Source of the DNA: Erysipelotrichales bacterium
GTDB taxonomy: Bacteria > Bacillota_I > Bacilli_A > Erysipelotrichales > Erysipelotrichaceae
Length of the DNA: 64,000 nucleotides
NCBI GenBank assembly: GCA_910576855.1
Contig: CAJTJP010000005.1
Location: 1-64,000, forward strand
Direction of reading: 5' to 3'
A program made the position numbers and the translations under genes. Positions 53,001 through 60,820 of the stretch are shown piece after piece (position 1 is the stretch's first letter; every line of letters starts with the position of its first letter). The notes under the pieces were generated by a model. It worked only from the letters and a program-made list of their open reading frames with translations, was not told where the DNA came from and made no database searches.

Positions 53001-55298
53001 TGAACCATCTTTGATTTTATACGTTACCGGATTCGTATTCGTACTACCCTTGACTGTCGCATACACCGTCACATTCTTATCTGTCACTTTTACGCTTTTC
53101 GTATTGATAATCGTACTTGAGGTACTGTTTTCATAAAACTTCAGATTCTCTGCCGCTGACATTCCGACATTGATTGTTACAGGGATTTCCTTTGTACTCC
53201 AGTTATCCGATACTGTTACGGTGATCGTATAGGTTTTGATTCCCAGATTCGCCGTCGTTTTGATAACTCCTGTATTCGCATCGACACTAAAGAAATTCGC
53301 ATCTCCTTCTCCTGCCTTTAGTCCGTATCTATACGTTGTAGCACTGCCGCCGATCGTATCCGGAGTTCCCAAGCTTCCTTTAATCGTACCGATGATTCCA
53401 TTCACTTTAATATTAGAATCAGAAGTAGTGAAAGTCGGCGTTTGTGTACTCGATGAATTGGCATGCGGTGTAACACTTCCGTCTACCCCTCGATAAATAA
53501 TGATTTCCTTTTCTGCCGAAGCAGGATTATAGTTATCTAACCCGGTACTTGGATCATCATCAATCGTTGCCTTTATCTTGACCTTACCATACGCATTATT
53601 TCCTGCATAAGTAATCGCACCTGTATTCGCATCAATCGTTATCAAGGAAATATCTCCGCCGATCACACTGTACGTTACCTTAGTACCTGTTGTTGGATTA
53701 CCTGTCGCTGTTTCATTCCATGATGTGTTTGCGGCTTCCATTGATTTCTTTGTGGTAGTCGCAGCATCAAAAACGATTGTCGGATTTGTTTTCGCGACTG
53801 TTAAACTGACACACACTCTTGAATTAACGGTCGGTGCCGTTGGTCTGCCTTTCGCATCATTAGAATTGATACAGAACTTATAATCTTGAGCCTTCAAGCC
53901 ACCGTTCAGTGAATCCGGAGCATTACTTTTTATTTTCACATTTAAAGATGTGGCCGCAGAAGCATTATTATCATCTAAACCCTCAATCTCAAAATTCTCA
54001 TAGGTTTGATCCCCATTCTCCTCAATTTGATAAGTTAAAGGCAGTGCACCGGTCGGATTGACCGTAATCGTACCTATTACAGTCTGTTCATTCACATTCT
54101 TACTGAATTCATAGTCATTTCCTGCACTCGCTCCGCTTGCAGGATTTTTTTGATATGTTATTTTATGAGGAATTGCCTCAGCTACCTGCAGGGTCTTTGT
54201 TGAAAAGGGAGAGCATAAAATAGGTTCATTATCATTTCCGATTTTCTCATTCACCAAATGCAGCGTATAGGTTCCGTTTTCCCATCCTGTCGTTGAAATC
54301 TCTACCGATCCCGATCCATCATTGCCTACAGTTTTTAAGTTTTCATAAGAAACCCACTTGCCGTCTTTTTCTACAATTAAAGAAAGCATTTGATTCGATC
54401 CGGTCGTAGCGTTCGTATATTCCAGTTTAATATCAGTATCTGATTCAATTTTAGTTACCGCTTTATCTGTAAAGCTTTCTTTGATTTGATTTAATGTAAC
54501 GGCAATACCTGAATCTGAAACTCGACTTCTCATTGTACTTCCTGTTGCGGTAGTAATTAATTCAGTATTTGTATATTCCGGATTTTTTATATTTGTATAC
54601 TTATTACCTTCCGTTGGATTCATACTGCTGTCCAAGCTGAATAATATTTTTGAGTTATTGGCTTTTACTGCCGGTCGAAAGTCAAAGCTGTCTGTTTCCT
54701 TTCCCATTTGAGCATTACCCTGTTCATCAAAATAAATAACGGAAAAATACTGATTATCCCAGATCGCAAAGCCAAACCAATAAGGCTGCCCAAATCCCAT
54801 CGACGGTTTCTTAAGATAAAGATTTACGCCACCGTCGGCTGTCCCGCTTGTATAGGGGTAAAGGTATGCAACCTCATCAGCAGTAATCTGATAGCACCAG
54901 TCTTGCTGCCATTGAAAGGTCGCACCGATAGAAAGCTTGTTATTTCGTTCAATAAAAGCAAGATCGGAAGTTGTCAACAAAGCATTTTTTGCTTTTATGA
55001 TATCACGCAAATTACTTGTTGAATATAAATTGCCGCTATTTCCACTAATATCTGAATGTTGATAAGTTCCATGCCCCATCGGTTCTTTGGAAAGCGCCGT
55101 ATTATTTTCAATTATTTGGAATTCACCTATACTCAATGTGAATTTATCTCCTACTTTAAGCGCACCAAGCCTGCCTGTTATTTCATTGCTTATGATATTA
55201 GGATTAACAGAAGCATCCAGCTGCATATTTGAAAGCCCATAAGCTATGGACAAACTGCACATCAGCACAAGGCAGGACACTATCAACTTTCTTAACAT
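50079..55298 (-). CDS. Giant cell-surface protein with Ig-like, MBG and calcium-type repeats
   Basis: This 1739-residue protein has a signal peptide (about 1-29) and an N-terminal domain with YWFGFAIWDNQYFSVIYFDE. A long run of cadherin/Ig-like modules follows (e.g. TKTYTITVTVSDNWSTKEIP), then an MBG-type segment (EIIIDDKEKLKGEQNPSLTY) and a C-terminal part of thrombospondin-type-3 repeats: NIDSDGDGIPDLNI repeated over about residues 1400-1650, rich in DxDxDG calcium loops. It ends in a hydrophobic helix and RKQKDTFHK after GGAITGDS, a non-standard sorting-like motif. A leader ORF precedes it, and the ECF sigma gene is next upstream. Confidence 0.88.
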   Translation of the reverse strand: MLRKLIVSCLVLMCSLSIAYGLSNMQLDASVNPNIISNEITGRLGALKVGDKFTLSIGEFQIIENNTALSKEPMGHGTYQHSDISGNSGNLYSTSNLRDIIKAKNALLTTSDLAFIERNNKLSIGATFQWQQDWCYQITADEVAYLYPYTSGTADGGVNLYLKKPSMGFGQPYWFGFAIWDNQYFSVIYFDEQGNAQMGKETDSFDFRPAVKANNSKILFSLDSSMNPTEGNKYTNIKNPEYTNTELITTATGSTMRSRVSDSGIAVTLNQIKESFTDKAVTKIESDTDIKLEYTNATTGSNQMLSLIVEKDGKWVSYENLKTVGNDGSGSVEISTTGWENGTYTLHLVNEKIGNDNEPILCSPFSTKTLQVAEAIPHKITYQKNPASGASAGNDYEFSKNVNEQTVIGTITVNPTGALPLTYQIEENGDQTYENFEIEGLDDNNASAATSLNVKIKSNAPDSLNGGLKAQDYKFCINSNDAKGRPTAPTVNSRVCVSLTVAKTNPTIVFDAATTTKKSMEAANTSWNETATGNPTTGTKVTYSVIGGDISLITIDANTGAITYAGNNAYGKVKIKATIDDDPSTGLDNYNPASAEKEIIIYRGVDGSVTPHANSSSTQTPTFTTSDSNIKVNGIIGTIKGSLGTPDTIGGSATTYRYGLKAGEGDANFFSVDANTGVIKTTANLGIKTYTITVTVSDNWSTKEIPVTINVGMSAAENLKFYENSTSSTIINTKSVKVTDKNVTVYATVKGSTNTNPVTYKIKDGSTNVIEVNSNSGAITIHGVGSVTIVAEKQGASGQANASAELTFTVTAGAQNFIYTDSAGNELPKSGNNYSAKTEEYAPNKTFQLYTAGNPTGTNVTYQLKAGAPTDVISVDTSGLVTILNATQTAQTGKVIVQATSHDPTGNYADKTIELPINIDKGTRTIAFAENPIYVVSGKGKVVPVTEVDGVTDTDGDVLIEIDSNEDHTIAWTNDNKTIDYNYSGEEGKDIKIHATKPMNRNYKLAETDGTLHIMGPDESMLAITSPGQIIYGDHFTIRSTQFDADSTNVQYTFEVDKTTYISSPTVNGNSAQFDALKASGTNKTTVTVTRTANGEAPLSKKVQVTVLPKPIEIIIDDKEKLKGEQNPSLTYQDFRGELVSWNGVQDSIQENDIKLSTTAKTDSNAGDYPIKGDNNTLNRTYPNYSFTFKEGTLTINEETIEDDWYHVELDDENNTSYTGIWTNKDVVIVTDHNEYINLSLDQSTWNPNQITISREGETNQDFWMKKDSGAITKVKQEIIRIDKTAPKVKNIKAKDSNNKLQDIINKLSGGIFFKPGTSFEITTSDAKDDLKVSGTKEIAYKVFKLETQTRATDELIKEGSLTVTNEKASITISETSGSYRVCVTATDNAGNTSTESCHEAELKKIDVDVDKDGKPDFNDPDGDGCPDLNIKWKDPNDETKWIVINGDRNNDKIPDLNIDSDGDGIPDLNIDTDHDGKPDLNLVILKKTDWKPTKCVKADIDNGVLEEYCTGTGVKAVINVDTDNDRVPNINIDTNGDMKADFNISKDNLIPSINIGTVHTPWTPKKDYTYQGFSYDTDKECKPYLNIDSDGDGRPDINIDTDGDGNPDINIDIDGDGIPDTNIDGDGDGIPDINVDTDGDGTPDENIKDITEWKPNKNVDGDVPYDTMIFDEEQKKPDEPTKPKNDTDVKDSYYPGDNVGGAITGDSTNLLLYLNFLLFSIGLICCLIYRKQKDTFHK

Positions 55299-55370
55299 AT
55301 TATTCCTCCTTTTGTCTGCAAATATAGACGGTATGAAACAGGTGTTTTTTATTAAAAATTCAAAGGAGCT

Positions 55371-55397
55371 TCACCTCGCAGCGATATTTCTGCACAT
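55371..55397 (-). CDS. Leader-peptide ORF upstream of the giant surface gene
   Basis: Eight codons (MCRNIAAR) follow AAAAGGGGAG 5 nt upstream of the ATG; the CAGAAAAGG...CATATG context matches that of the ORF at 1393. It lies 72 nt before the surface-protein start. Confidence 0.4.
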   Translation of the reverse strand: MCRNIAAR

Positions 55398-55421
55398 ATG
55401 TGCTCCCCTTTTCTGAAAAAA

Positions 55422-55446
55422 GGTTCAAAATACCGGGAAAAAATAT
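55422..55446 (-). promoter_or_regulatory. Loose third copy of the surface-gene upstream motif
   Basis: AATATTTTTTCCCGGTATTT then TGAACC, compared with ATTTTTTGTATTTTTGAA at 1480 and 7614. It is weaker than the other two. Confidence 0.3.
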
Positions 55447-55557
55447 TATTTTTTTATCTGCCTTTATTCAAGGTAATAGTATCAGATTATTTATGTAAAA
55501 TCACTTTGTAAATTATGGAAATTCTATAGTATTTTTTTATTTCAGTTCTAAAATAAG

Positions 55558-55588
55558 CAAAATAAAAAGCCTATACACATAAGCTTTT
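55558..55588 (-). terminator. Terminator of the ECF sigma gene
   Basis: AAAAGC...GCTTTT, then TATTTTG on the minus strand, 35 nt past the stop. Confidence 0.6.
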
Positions 55589-55622
55589 CATTAATAAAGA
55601 TATATTCGCTGCTGTTTATAAG

Positions 55623-56657
55623 CTATTTATTGATTCTGTTTTCAAAAGCATATGTCCAGCGATTCTTTTTTAACTGTTCATAATAAGCACCGCCGTAACG
55701 CTTCAATTCCTCATATAAGGGCTGCATATACTGAACTTCCGCAATGCTTTTTTCATCGATCATCTTGTCGCAGCAAGCCCATGAAATAAGTGTAAAGTAA
55801 GCATCCTGCGCATTATCGATAATTTCATCACCAAGCTGTTTTTCAATAAAGGGTGTTTTCACAGTCTCCTCTTGTTCATTGATGGTTGAGCGATGATTAT
55901 TGAAGTAAGTAACACCGCCGACTGTTACAGCCACTGCCGCCGTTCCTAAAATAAGCTTGGAGCTTCCGCTTTGAAGCAAGCTCTTAAAACGCTTGAAAAA
56001 CGGTACAGCGAGCGGCTTTTGAAATAATTGCTGAAATTGTGTTACAAGCACTCCGGCAACAAGCGCATCGAATTCACGAAAGCTGAGGGCGATGCCTTGT
56101 GTTGCTTCATATTCATCCAACGCTTTTTTCAAACAATTTCTTCCGTAAGACAAACGACTTTTTACAGTTCCTACAGGCACCTCTAATATATCCGATATTT
56201 CTTTTACACTGAATTGTTCCAAATAAAACAAAGTGATGATCGTTGCCTGTGAGGGCGGAAGCTTCGCAATCAAAGAGTCCAGCACCTCTTTATCACTCGT
56301 AAAGCGCGTAAGCTGTTCCGGTGTATATTCCAGTCTTTCCTCTTGAATGGAATTGATCAGCGGTTCATCTTCAAAATCAATCGTGATATGCTTGTTCTTA
56401 CGAAAAATCTTTTTGCATTTTGAATGAACGATCTTATAGAGCCATGCTTTAAAGTAAGAATTTTCTTTTAATGTATGAATGGATCGATAAACTTCAATAA
56501 AGGTTTCCTGTACGGCATCCTTCGCATCTGCTTCATTGCGGCAAAGCTTGTATGCGAAAAAATATGCCAGTTTATAAAATTCATCATACAGCTGTTCAAA
56601 TGCACCGTTTTCATTATTTTTTACTGCTTCAATCAGCTTACAGGTTTCTTCCTTCAC
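55623..56657 (-). CDS. ECF sigma factor fused to a membrane and C-terminal domain
   Basis: Start GTG 56657 (AAAGGA 9 nt upstream) is preferred to TTG 56666, whose site is too close. Residues ~1-100 hold sigma region 2 (AKDAVQETFIEVYRSIHTL, FKAWLYKIVHSKCKK); residues ~125-185 hold region 4 (LPPSQATIITLFYLEQFSVK, VGTVKSRLSYGRNCLK). A hydrophobic helix (about 230-250, LILGTAAVAVTVGGVTYF) and a ~90-residue external domain follow. Single-chain sigma/membrane proteins of this kind may act without a separate anti-sigma factor. The neighbouring giant surface gene is the natural target. Its own promoter is strong. Confidence 0.88.
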   Translation of the reverse strand: MKEETCKLIEAVKNNENGAFEQLYDEFYKLAYFFAYKLCRNEADAKDAVQETFIEVYRSIHTLKENSYFKAWLYKIVHSKCKKIFRKNKHITIDFEDEPLINSIQEERLEYTPEQLTRFTSDKEVLDSLIAKLPPSQATIITLFYLEQFSVKEISDILEVPVGTVKSRLSYGRNCLKKALDEYEATQGIALSFREFDALVAGVLVTQFQQLFQKPLAVPFFKRFKSLLQSGSSKLILGTAAVAVTVGGVTYFNNHRSTINEQEETVKTPFIEKQLGDEIIDNAQDAYFTLISWACCDKMIDEKSIAEVQYMQPLYEELKRYGGAYYEQLKKNRWTYAFENRINK

Positions 56658-56681
56658 ATCGATCAATCCTTTTCTTTTTTA

Positions 56682-56710
56682 ATCATATTGTTTATTTAAG
56701 TAAATGTCAA
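56682..56710 (-). promoter_or_regulatory. Promoter of the ECF sigma gene
   Basis: TTGACA, 17 nt, TATGAT on the minus strand, ~25 nt before the start: a near-consensus housekeeping promoter. Confidence 0.75.
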
Positions 56711-56786
56711 TATTTATTTCATTTTTTTACTTTTTTTCGTTGATTTTTACAGTTTTAGTGTTGTGGGTTTTTAAGTGTTAAAAGTG

Positions 56787-56819
56787 TAAAAAAGCCTTGA
56801 TTACGATGAATCAAAGCTT
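56787..56819 (-). terminator. Terminator of map
   Basis: AAGCTTTGATT...AATCAAGGCTT followed by six T on the minus strand. Confidence 0.8.
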
Positions 56820-56843
56820 GAGATTTTTAGGTTTTTTAATGAG

Positions 56844-57713
56844 CTATGCTGAAAGTATTTCAATATCATGTTCACGAATAAGAATCATGTTTTCCCATTG
56901 CGCGCTTAAACTGCCGTCCTCACTGTAGGAGGTCCAGCCGTTTTCTGCATCTATGTATAAGTGCCAATCGCCTGCATTGATCATCGGCTCTACCGTGATG
57001 ATCATTCCCGGTGTTAGCACCATACCGGTATTTTTTATCCCGACATGGGAAACGATCGGATCCTCATGAAATTCCTTACCGACACCGTGACCCGCAAAGT
57101 CACGCACTACGCTGTAGCCGTTTTTGTGTGCATGGGCAACGATTGCCGCTCCGATATCACCGACAAAGCCCCAAGGACGAATTGCCGCTATACCGATTTC
57201 CATACATTCCTTTGTGACCTCAACAAGACGCTTTGCATCTTCGCTGACATTCCCGATCATAAACATTCGACTGGCATCAGAATAATATCCATGATAGATC
57301 GTCGATACGTCTACATTTACGATATCGCCGTCCTTTAGTATCACATTAGGATCGGGAATTCCGTGACATACCTCATCATTTACGCTAGTACAGCAGCTTT
57401 TCGGGAATCCTTCATAGCCTAAAGGTGCAGGAATGGCTCCGTGTGACACTGTGTATTCATAAACAAGCTTATCGATATCCTCTGTGCTCATTCCCGCATG
57501 AATATGCTTGGCAACATAGTCCAGTACACCGGTATTGATTTGAGCGCTTTTTTTGATTTCAATAATATCCTTTGGGCTTTTTATCAATTCGCGATCCGGC
57601 ATATGACAGCCCTTCAATTTCATCATTTGATATTTTTCATCAAATTTTTCATGACATTGTTTATATTTTTTTCCGCTTCCGCACCAGCAGAGCGTATTGC
57701 GTTTCATTTCCAT
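56844..57713 (-). CDS. map: Methionine aminopeptidase with N-terminal SEC-C motif
   Basis: This 289-residue type I enzyme has an N-terminal SEC-C motif (LCWCGSGKKYKQCHEKF, Cys9, Cys11, Cys20) that binds zinc and may dock at the ribosome, then the catalytic metal ligands: two Asp in VDVSTIYHGYYSDASRMF, His in GHGVGKEFHEDP, Glu in ITVEPMIN and Glu in QWENMILI. It removes the initiator Met from new proteins. ATG 57713 follows AGAGGA; ATG 57707 is an alternative. The longer frame to 57872 is not likely. Confidence 0.95.
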   Translation of the reverse strand: MEMKRNTLCWCGSGKKYKQCHEKFDEKYQMMKLKGCHMPDRELIKSPKDIIEIKKSAQINTGVLDYVAKHIHAGMSTEDIDKLVYEYTVSHGAIPAPLGYEGFPKSCCTSVNDEVCHGIPDPNVILKDGDIVNVDVSTIYHGYYSDASRMFMIGNVSEDAKRLVEVTKECMEIGIAAIRPWGFVGDIGAAIVAHAHKNGYSVVRDFAGHGVGKEFHEDPIVSHVGIKNTGMVLTPGMIITVEPMINAGDWHLYIDAENGWTSYSEDGSLSAQWENMILIREHDIEILSA

Positions 57714-57850
57714 GTTTCGTCCTCTCATTCTATTGTATAGTATAGCATGAATTTCATCGGATTTCACGTTGAAAACAGCGATAGGGAATTTTTTATGACG
57801 GAAGGGGTGTATTTTTTTATTAAAATCCGCTATAATATTGCATGAACTAC

Positions 57851-57939
57851 GGAGACGTATCGAAGCGGCCATAACGAGACTGATTCGAAATCAGTTGACG
57901 TGAAAGCGTCCGTGGGTTCGAATCCCACCGTCTCCGCCA
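57851..57939 (+). tRNA. tRNA-Ser(CGA)
   Basis: Acceptor GGAGACG/CGTCTCC, long variable arm (GACGTGAAAGCGTC), anticodon stem ACTGA/TCAGT with loop TTCGAAA giving CGA, T-arm GTTCGAATC, and an encoded CCA. A -10 TATAAT lies just upstream. Confidence 0.97.
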
Positions 57940-57951
57940 TATAGTTGATTG

Positions 57952-57978
57952 AGCCTTTGAATAAAGGCTTTTTATTTG
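57952..57978 (+). terminator. Terminator of tRNA-Ser
   Basis: AGCCTTT-GAAT-AAAGGCT followed by TTTTATTTG. Confidence 0.85.
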
Positions 57979-58084
57979 TTTTATGCTGTTCATGAAGAAA
58001 TATATGACGAAAATTTCTGTGTATTTCATATAAGCATGTGCTAACCTTTGATTAGGAGGTTCATATTTATGGCATTATTAAGTT

Positions 58085-58161
58085 GCCTAAGAAACCGCAG
58101 CCGAAAAGAATCTGGATTCATGACTTTAGACACAGCCACGCACCATGCAGTATGACCTGTT
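58085..58161 (+). pseudogene. Tyrosine-recombinase (integrase) C-terminal relic
   Basis: The plus strand codes PKRIWIHDFRHSHA, the box around the catalytic His and Arg (HDFRHSHAS) of phage and ICE integrases, then runs out of frame into a stop. The remainder is gone. A separate ATG at 58070 with AGGAGG reads another frame through the same DNA. A relic beside a tRNA fits an old integrated element at tRNA-Ser. Confidence 0.65.
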
Positions 58162-58278
58162 GATTATTAAATCATAGTATTTAAAATTTTTTCTGTTTTT
58201 TTAAGCTCTTTCTTGTTAAAAATTTCCGCCCGAAAAAAGACTGTTGCTTCCACCCTGCATCAAAGACAACAAGCGATA

Positions 58279-58312
58279 TAAAAAGTGCCAACCTATATTC
58301 ATAGGCTGACAC
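58279..58312 (-). terminator. Terminator of tRNA-Leu
   Basis: GTGTCAGCCTAT-GAAT-ATAGGTTGGCAC followed by five T on the minus strand. Confidence 0.75.
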
Positions 58313-58342
58313 CGTTGACCTGTAAAAGGTCTTATTCGCATA

Positions 58343-58428
58343 TGGTGCTGAAGATGAGATTTGAACTCACACGCGATTGCTCGCACTGCCGCCTGAAGAC
58401 AGCGTGTCTGCCGTTCCACCACTTCAGC
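58343..58428 (-). tRNA. tRNA-Leu(CAG)
   Basis: Acceptor GCTGAAG/CTTCAGC, anticodon stem CTGTC/GGCAG with loop TTCAGGC giving CAG, a long variable arm (TGCGAGCAATCGCG), T-arm GTTCAAATC and an encoded CCA. Confidence 0.95.
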
Positions 58429-58502
58429 ATTTGCTTTATAATAATACTATAAAGCGATTAAAAAATCCAGTCTTTTTTTATTGAAAACGCTTTTTATCGT
58501 TT

Positions 58503-59360
58503 TTATACGCTTTTCATAAAATCCTTAATCACAGAAAGTCGTTTTTGGGTGTCCTCATATCCAAGATCATACCATTTCCCGAGCAGCTTTTCATCATGCG
58601 TATAACGTGTTACACCGAAATCAGCGCTTGGGCGCAGTACCAATGCCTTACCTTGCTTTTCTAGTTCCTGAACGCGGCGCCACTGTTTGGCATAATTGAT
58701 ATGGCGCATACGCAGATTTTCACGAATGGTTTTATTGCCCGGATACATCAAACGTGCCAAATGAATCTGATAAGCACCGGCAGGCTTTCTGATATAGTTT
58801 TCCTCTTTGGTAGAGATAAAAACATGCTTGTCCATACCTTTACGGATGCTTTGTTCAATCGGTATCATATCAACCAGACCGGCATCCATATATAAATGAT
58901 CATGAAAGCGTACCGGACGATTCAGAATAAAAAGTGAACACGCAGCTATGATAAGCTTTTGTTCAACAGGCTCAAAGGCCTCCTTGCCGAAATATTCCAC
59001 ACGGTTTTCATCAATGTTATATAAGCCGACATCTAATTCCGTCTTAGACTGCTTAAAAGTTTCATAATCAAGCGGTGCTTTGTCTTCTATGAAATTCATC
59101 ACATGATTAATACCGAACAGACCGCGTTCCTTCATCAAGGGCTGAATTCCGATTGCCGCAGGATCACATGCCGCATCTACTCCGGTAATGCGCAGACGAT
59201 CCCTTTGTTTCGCCACAAATGCCAATAATACCTCTGCACCGGCACTGATTCCCGCTGTATACGGAAATTCGATATTTTCATCTAAAAAACAGCTCAGCAC
59301 ACCACATGTATAGGCTGCTTTTGTGCCTCCGCCTTCACATATCAATCCGATTTTATTCAT
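58503..59360 (-). CDS. Patatin-like phospholipase
   Basis: This 285-residue protein begins MNKIGLICEGGGTKAAYTCG, the oxyanion Gly-rich loop, has the nucleophile elbow GISAG (the family's GxSxG), and MDAGLVDMIPIE, the Asp of the dyad. It should be a lipid acyl hydrolase. It lacks a signal peptide. Related YjjU-type proteins are common in Firmicutes. Confidence 0.9.
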   Translation of the reverse strand: MNKIGLICEGGGTKAAYTCGVLSCFLDENIEFPYTAGISAGAEVLLAFVAKQRDRLRITGVDAACDPAAIGIQPLMKERGLFGINHVMNFIEDKAPLDYETFKQSKTELDVGLYNIDENRVEYFGKEAFEPVEQKLIIAACSLFILNRPVRFHDHLYMDAGLVDMIPIEQSIRKGMDKHVFISTKEENYIRKPAGAYQIHLARLMYPGNKTIRENLRMRHINYAKQWRRVQELEKQGKALVLRPSADFGVTRYTHDEKLLGKWYDLGYEDTQKRLSVIKDFMKSV

Positions 59361-59995
59361 ATTCTATCACCTTAGCCTTGTAAAATTAGTATATAATTTA
59401 AAAAAGCCCTTTATACCGGGTTTAGTCGGTTTCCGGCAGAATGTTGATCAGAAGCATTTATCTCAAGTGCAGTTTTCCTTAAACCTATGATATTCATGAT
59501 TCCTACTGCCTTCACCTTTTGTTTCATACATGCTCATTATACCATTTCCCGACGTTTGCCGCAATATATAAATTCGTATGACAGGTTGAAGTCTACGGAA
59601 AGCTCTTTGACAAATAATTTATCATTTCAATTCTGTATTCATCATTCGTAATGCTTTACAGTATAAAATGCTTTCTTCACTTCCCAATCGACATCTATCC
59701 GCTTATCCAAACAGCGTTATCACCATATACGACAGGATCATGTTCGAATTTATCGATTGTAGCTCTGAAGTCCATCACCGCTATCGTTTCCTTCATATTA
59801 GCCTTTGATGCGATTCTATTTAAGCCCTCTTAAGGTTTTCCATGAAATTATAATAGAAAATTGTTGAGGCCTCTCATTCCGGAAATATAAATCCGTAAAA
59901 AAGTGATGAAGCACTGTCATCACTCATCTCAATTTCATATTACATTCATAGCTTTAAATACACTATCCATAAAAATGCGCTATATCAAACCAAGC
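59361..59995. other. Intergenic region with decayed surface-gene remnant
   Basis: The central part is the remnant at 59690-59830. Elsewhere there are AT-rich stretches but no open gene. Confidence 0.5.
59690..59830 (-). pseudogene. Relic of an InlB-type surface gene (related to position 1 gene)
   Basis: The minus strand codes TIDKFEHDPVVYGDNAVWISG, matching NIEKFGHEPVVHGKNGTWISG of the gene at 1-1354, and YEGNDSGDG in another frame, matching YEGNDSGDA just before it. Frameshifts and an in-frame stop after WISG show decay. No flanks with repeats or start are recognisable. Confidence 0.75.
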
Positions 59996-60670
59996 CTAGC
60001 TGTTAGGATCATGCAGGCTTTCAAGCTGTGAAGGGTTAATAAACTCAGGATTCGGTTTATCAAAATAATTCCCTGAATTATAAGAAAAAGCATTCGGTGA
60101 ATCATAGCCTAAACCAAAGTCCTTGATTTCATTCGGTTCGCTGCATGTATGCAGGATGCCTTTCAACAGCTTCACGTTTTCTTTCTTGCCCGTAATAATA
60201 TAATCAAAGACCTTATGTGCTCCCTGATCCTCAATTTTAGCACATAATTCTTGATACAGACGTATCTGGCGTTCCTCATCCTCTAAATGAAACATGGTTG
60301 CCGCAGTGATATCATTATTGACATGTTCCTGTTCCATCGGCTTGATCGGATTATTTTCCTTTAAGGGCTTAATCATCTCATGTGTCGGTGTATCATCATT
60401 ATCCTCATCGTAATAGCGATCATCACTTCCGTGCATGAGATGCAAAAGCTTTGCCATAAGCTCCATATGAGTAATTTCCTTTACTCCCATCTGCATATAC
60501 ATAAATCGAAAATCATCGTTATTGATCATAAAGCTGTCACGAATATATGCCATCGCACTCATTAAACCTAAGCGTGTTCCCTGAAATTCACGATCAAGCA
60601 GTAAATAGCTTTTAAAATCCGGGCGATCGATTGTTACATCAATCGGCAGGCTGTTTTCATATGTTATCAT
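59996..60670 (-). CDS. Manganese-catalase-like ferritin-fold protein
   Basis: ATG 60670 follows AGGAGTGAT, giving 224 residues. It has REFQGTRLGLMSAMAYIRDS, VKEITHMELMAKLLHLM (the ExxH metal-ligand helix) and HLEDEERQIRLYQELC plus a later helix, as in manganese catalases and the spore coat CotJC group. It probably has a di-manganese centre that destroys hydrogen peroxide. The C-terminus is Asn/Ser-rich. Confidence 0.82.
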   Translation of the reverse strand: MITYENSLPIDVTIDRPDFKSYLLLDREFQGTRLGLMSAMAYIRDSFMINNDDFRFMYMQMGVKEITHMELMAKLLHLMHGSDDRYYDEDNDDTPTHEMIKPLKENNPIKPMEQEHVNNDITAATMFHLEDEERQIRLYQELCAKIEDQGAHKVFDYIITGKKENVKLLKGILHTCSEPNEIKDFGLGYDSPNAFSYNSGNYFDKPNPEFINPSQLESLHDPNS

Positions 60671-60820
60671 TGTATCACTCCTATAGCTTAAGTATGGTTT
60701 TGCGAAAGAGCGGTTATACATAGATTCTGTTTCCGTATAAATCACAACACTGTATGAAGCAATCAATAAATATGAGAATTTTAAAAAGCTTTTTATATTG
60801 CCATGTATTGTCTGAAGGAT

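Larger units (their letters stand above)
55299..55622. other. Leader region of the giant surface gene
   Basis: It contains the leader ORF (55371-55397), the upstream motif (55422-55446), the terminator of the sigma gene (55558-55588) and AT-rich DNA. No other gene is seen. Confidence 0.55.

Noticed and set aside
50245..53496. Plus-strand ORFs across the giant surface gene
   Set aside because: They mirror DxDxDG repeats and Ig-like repeats on the other strand and have no start signals.
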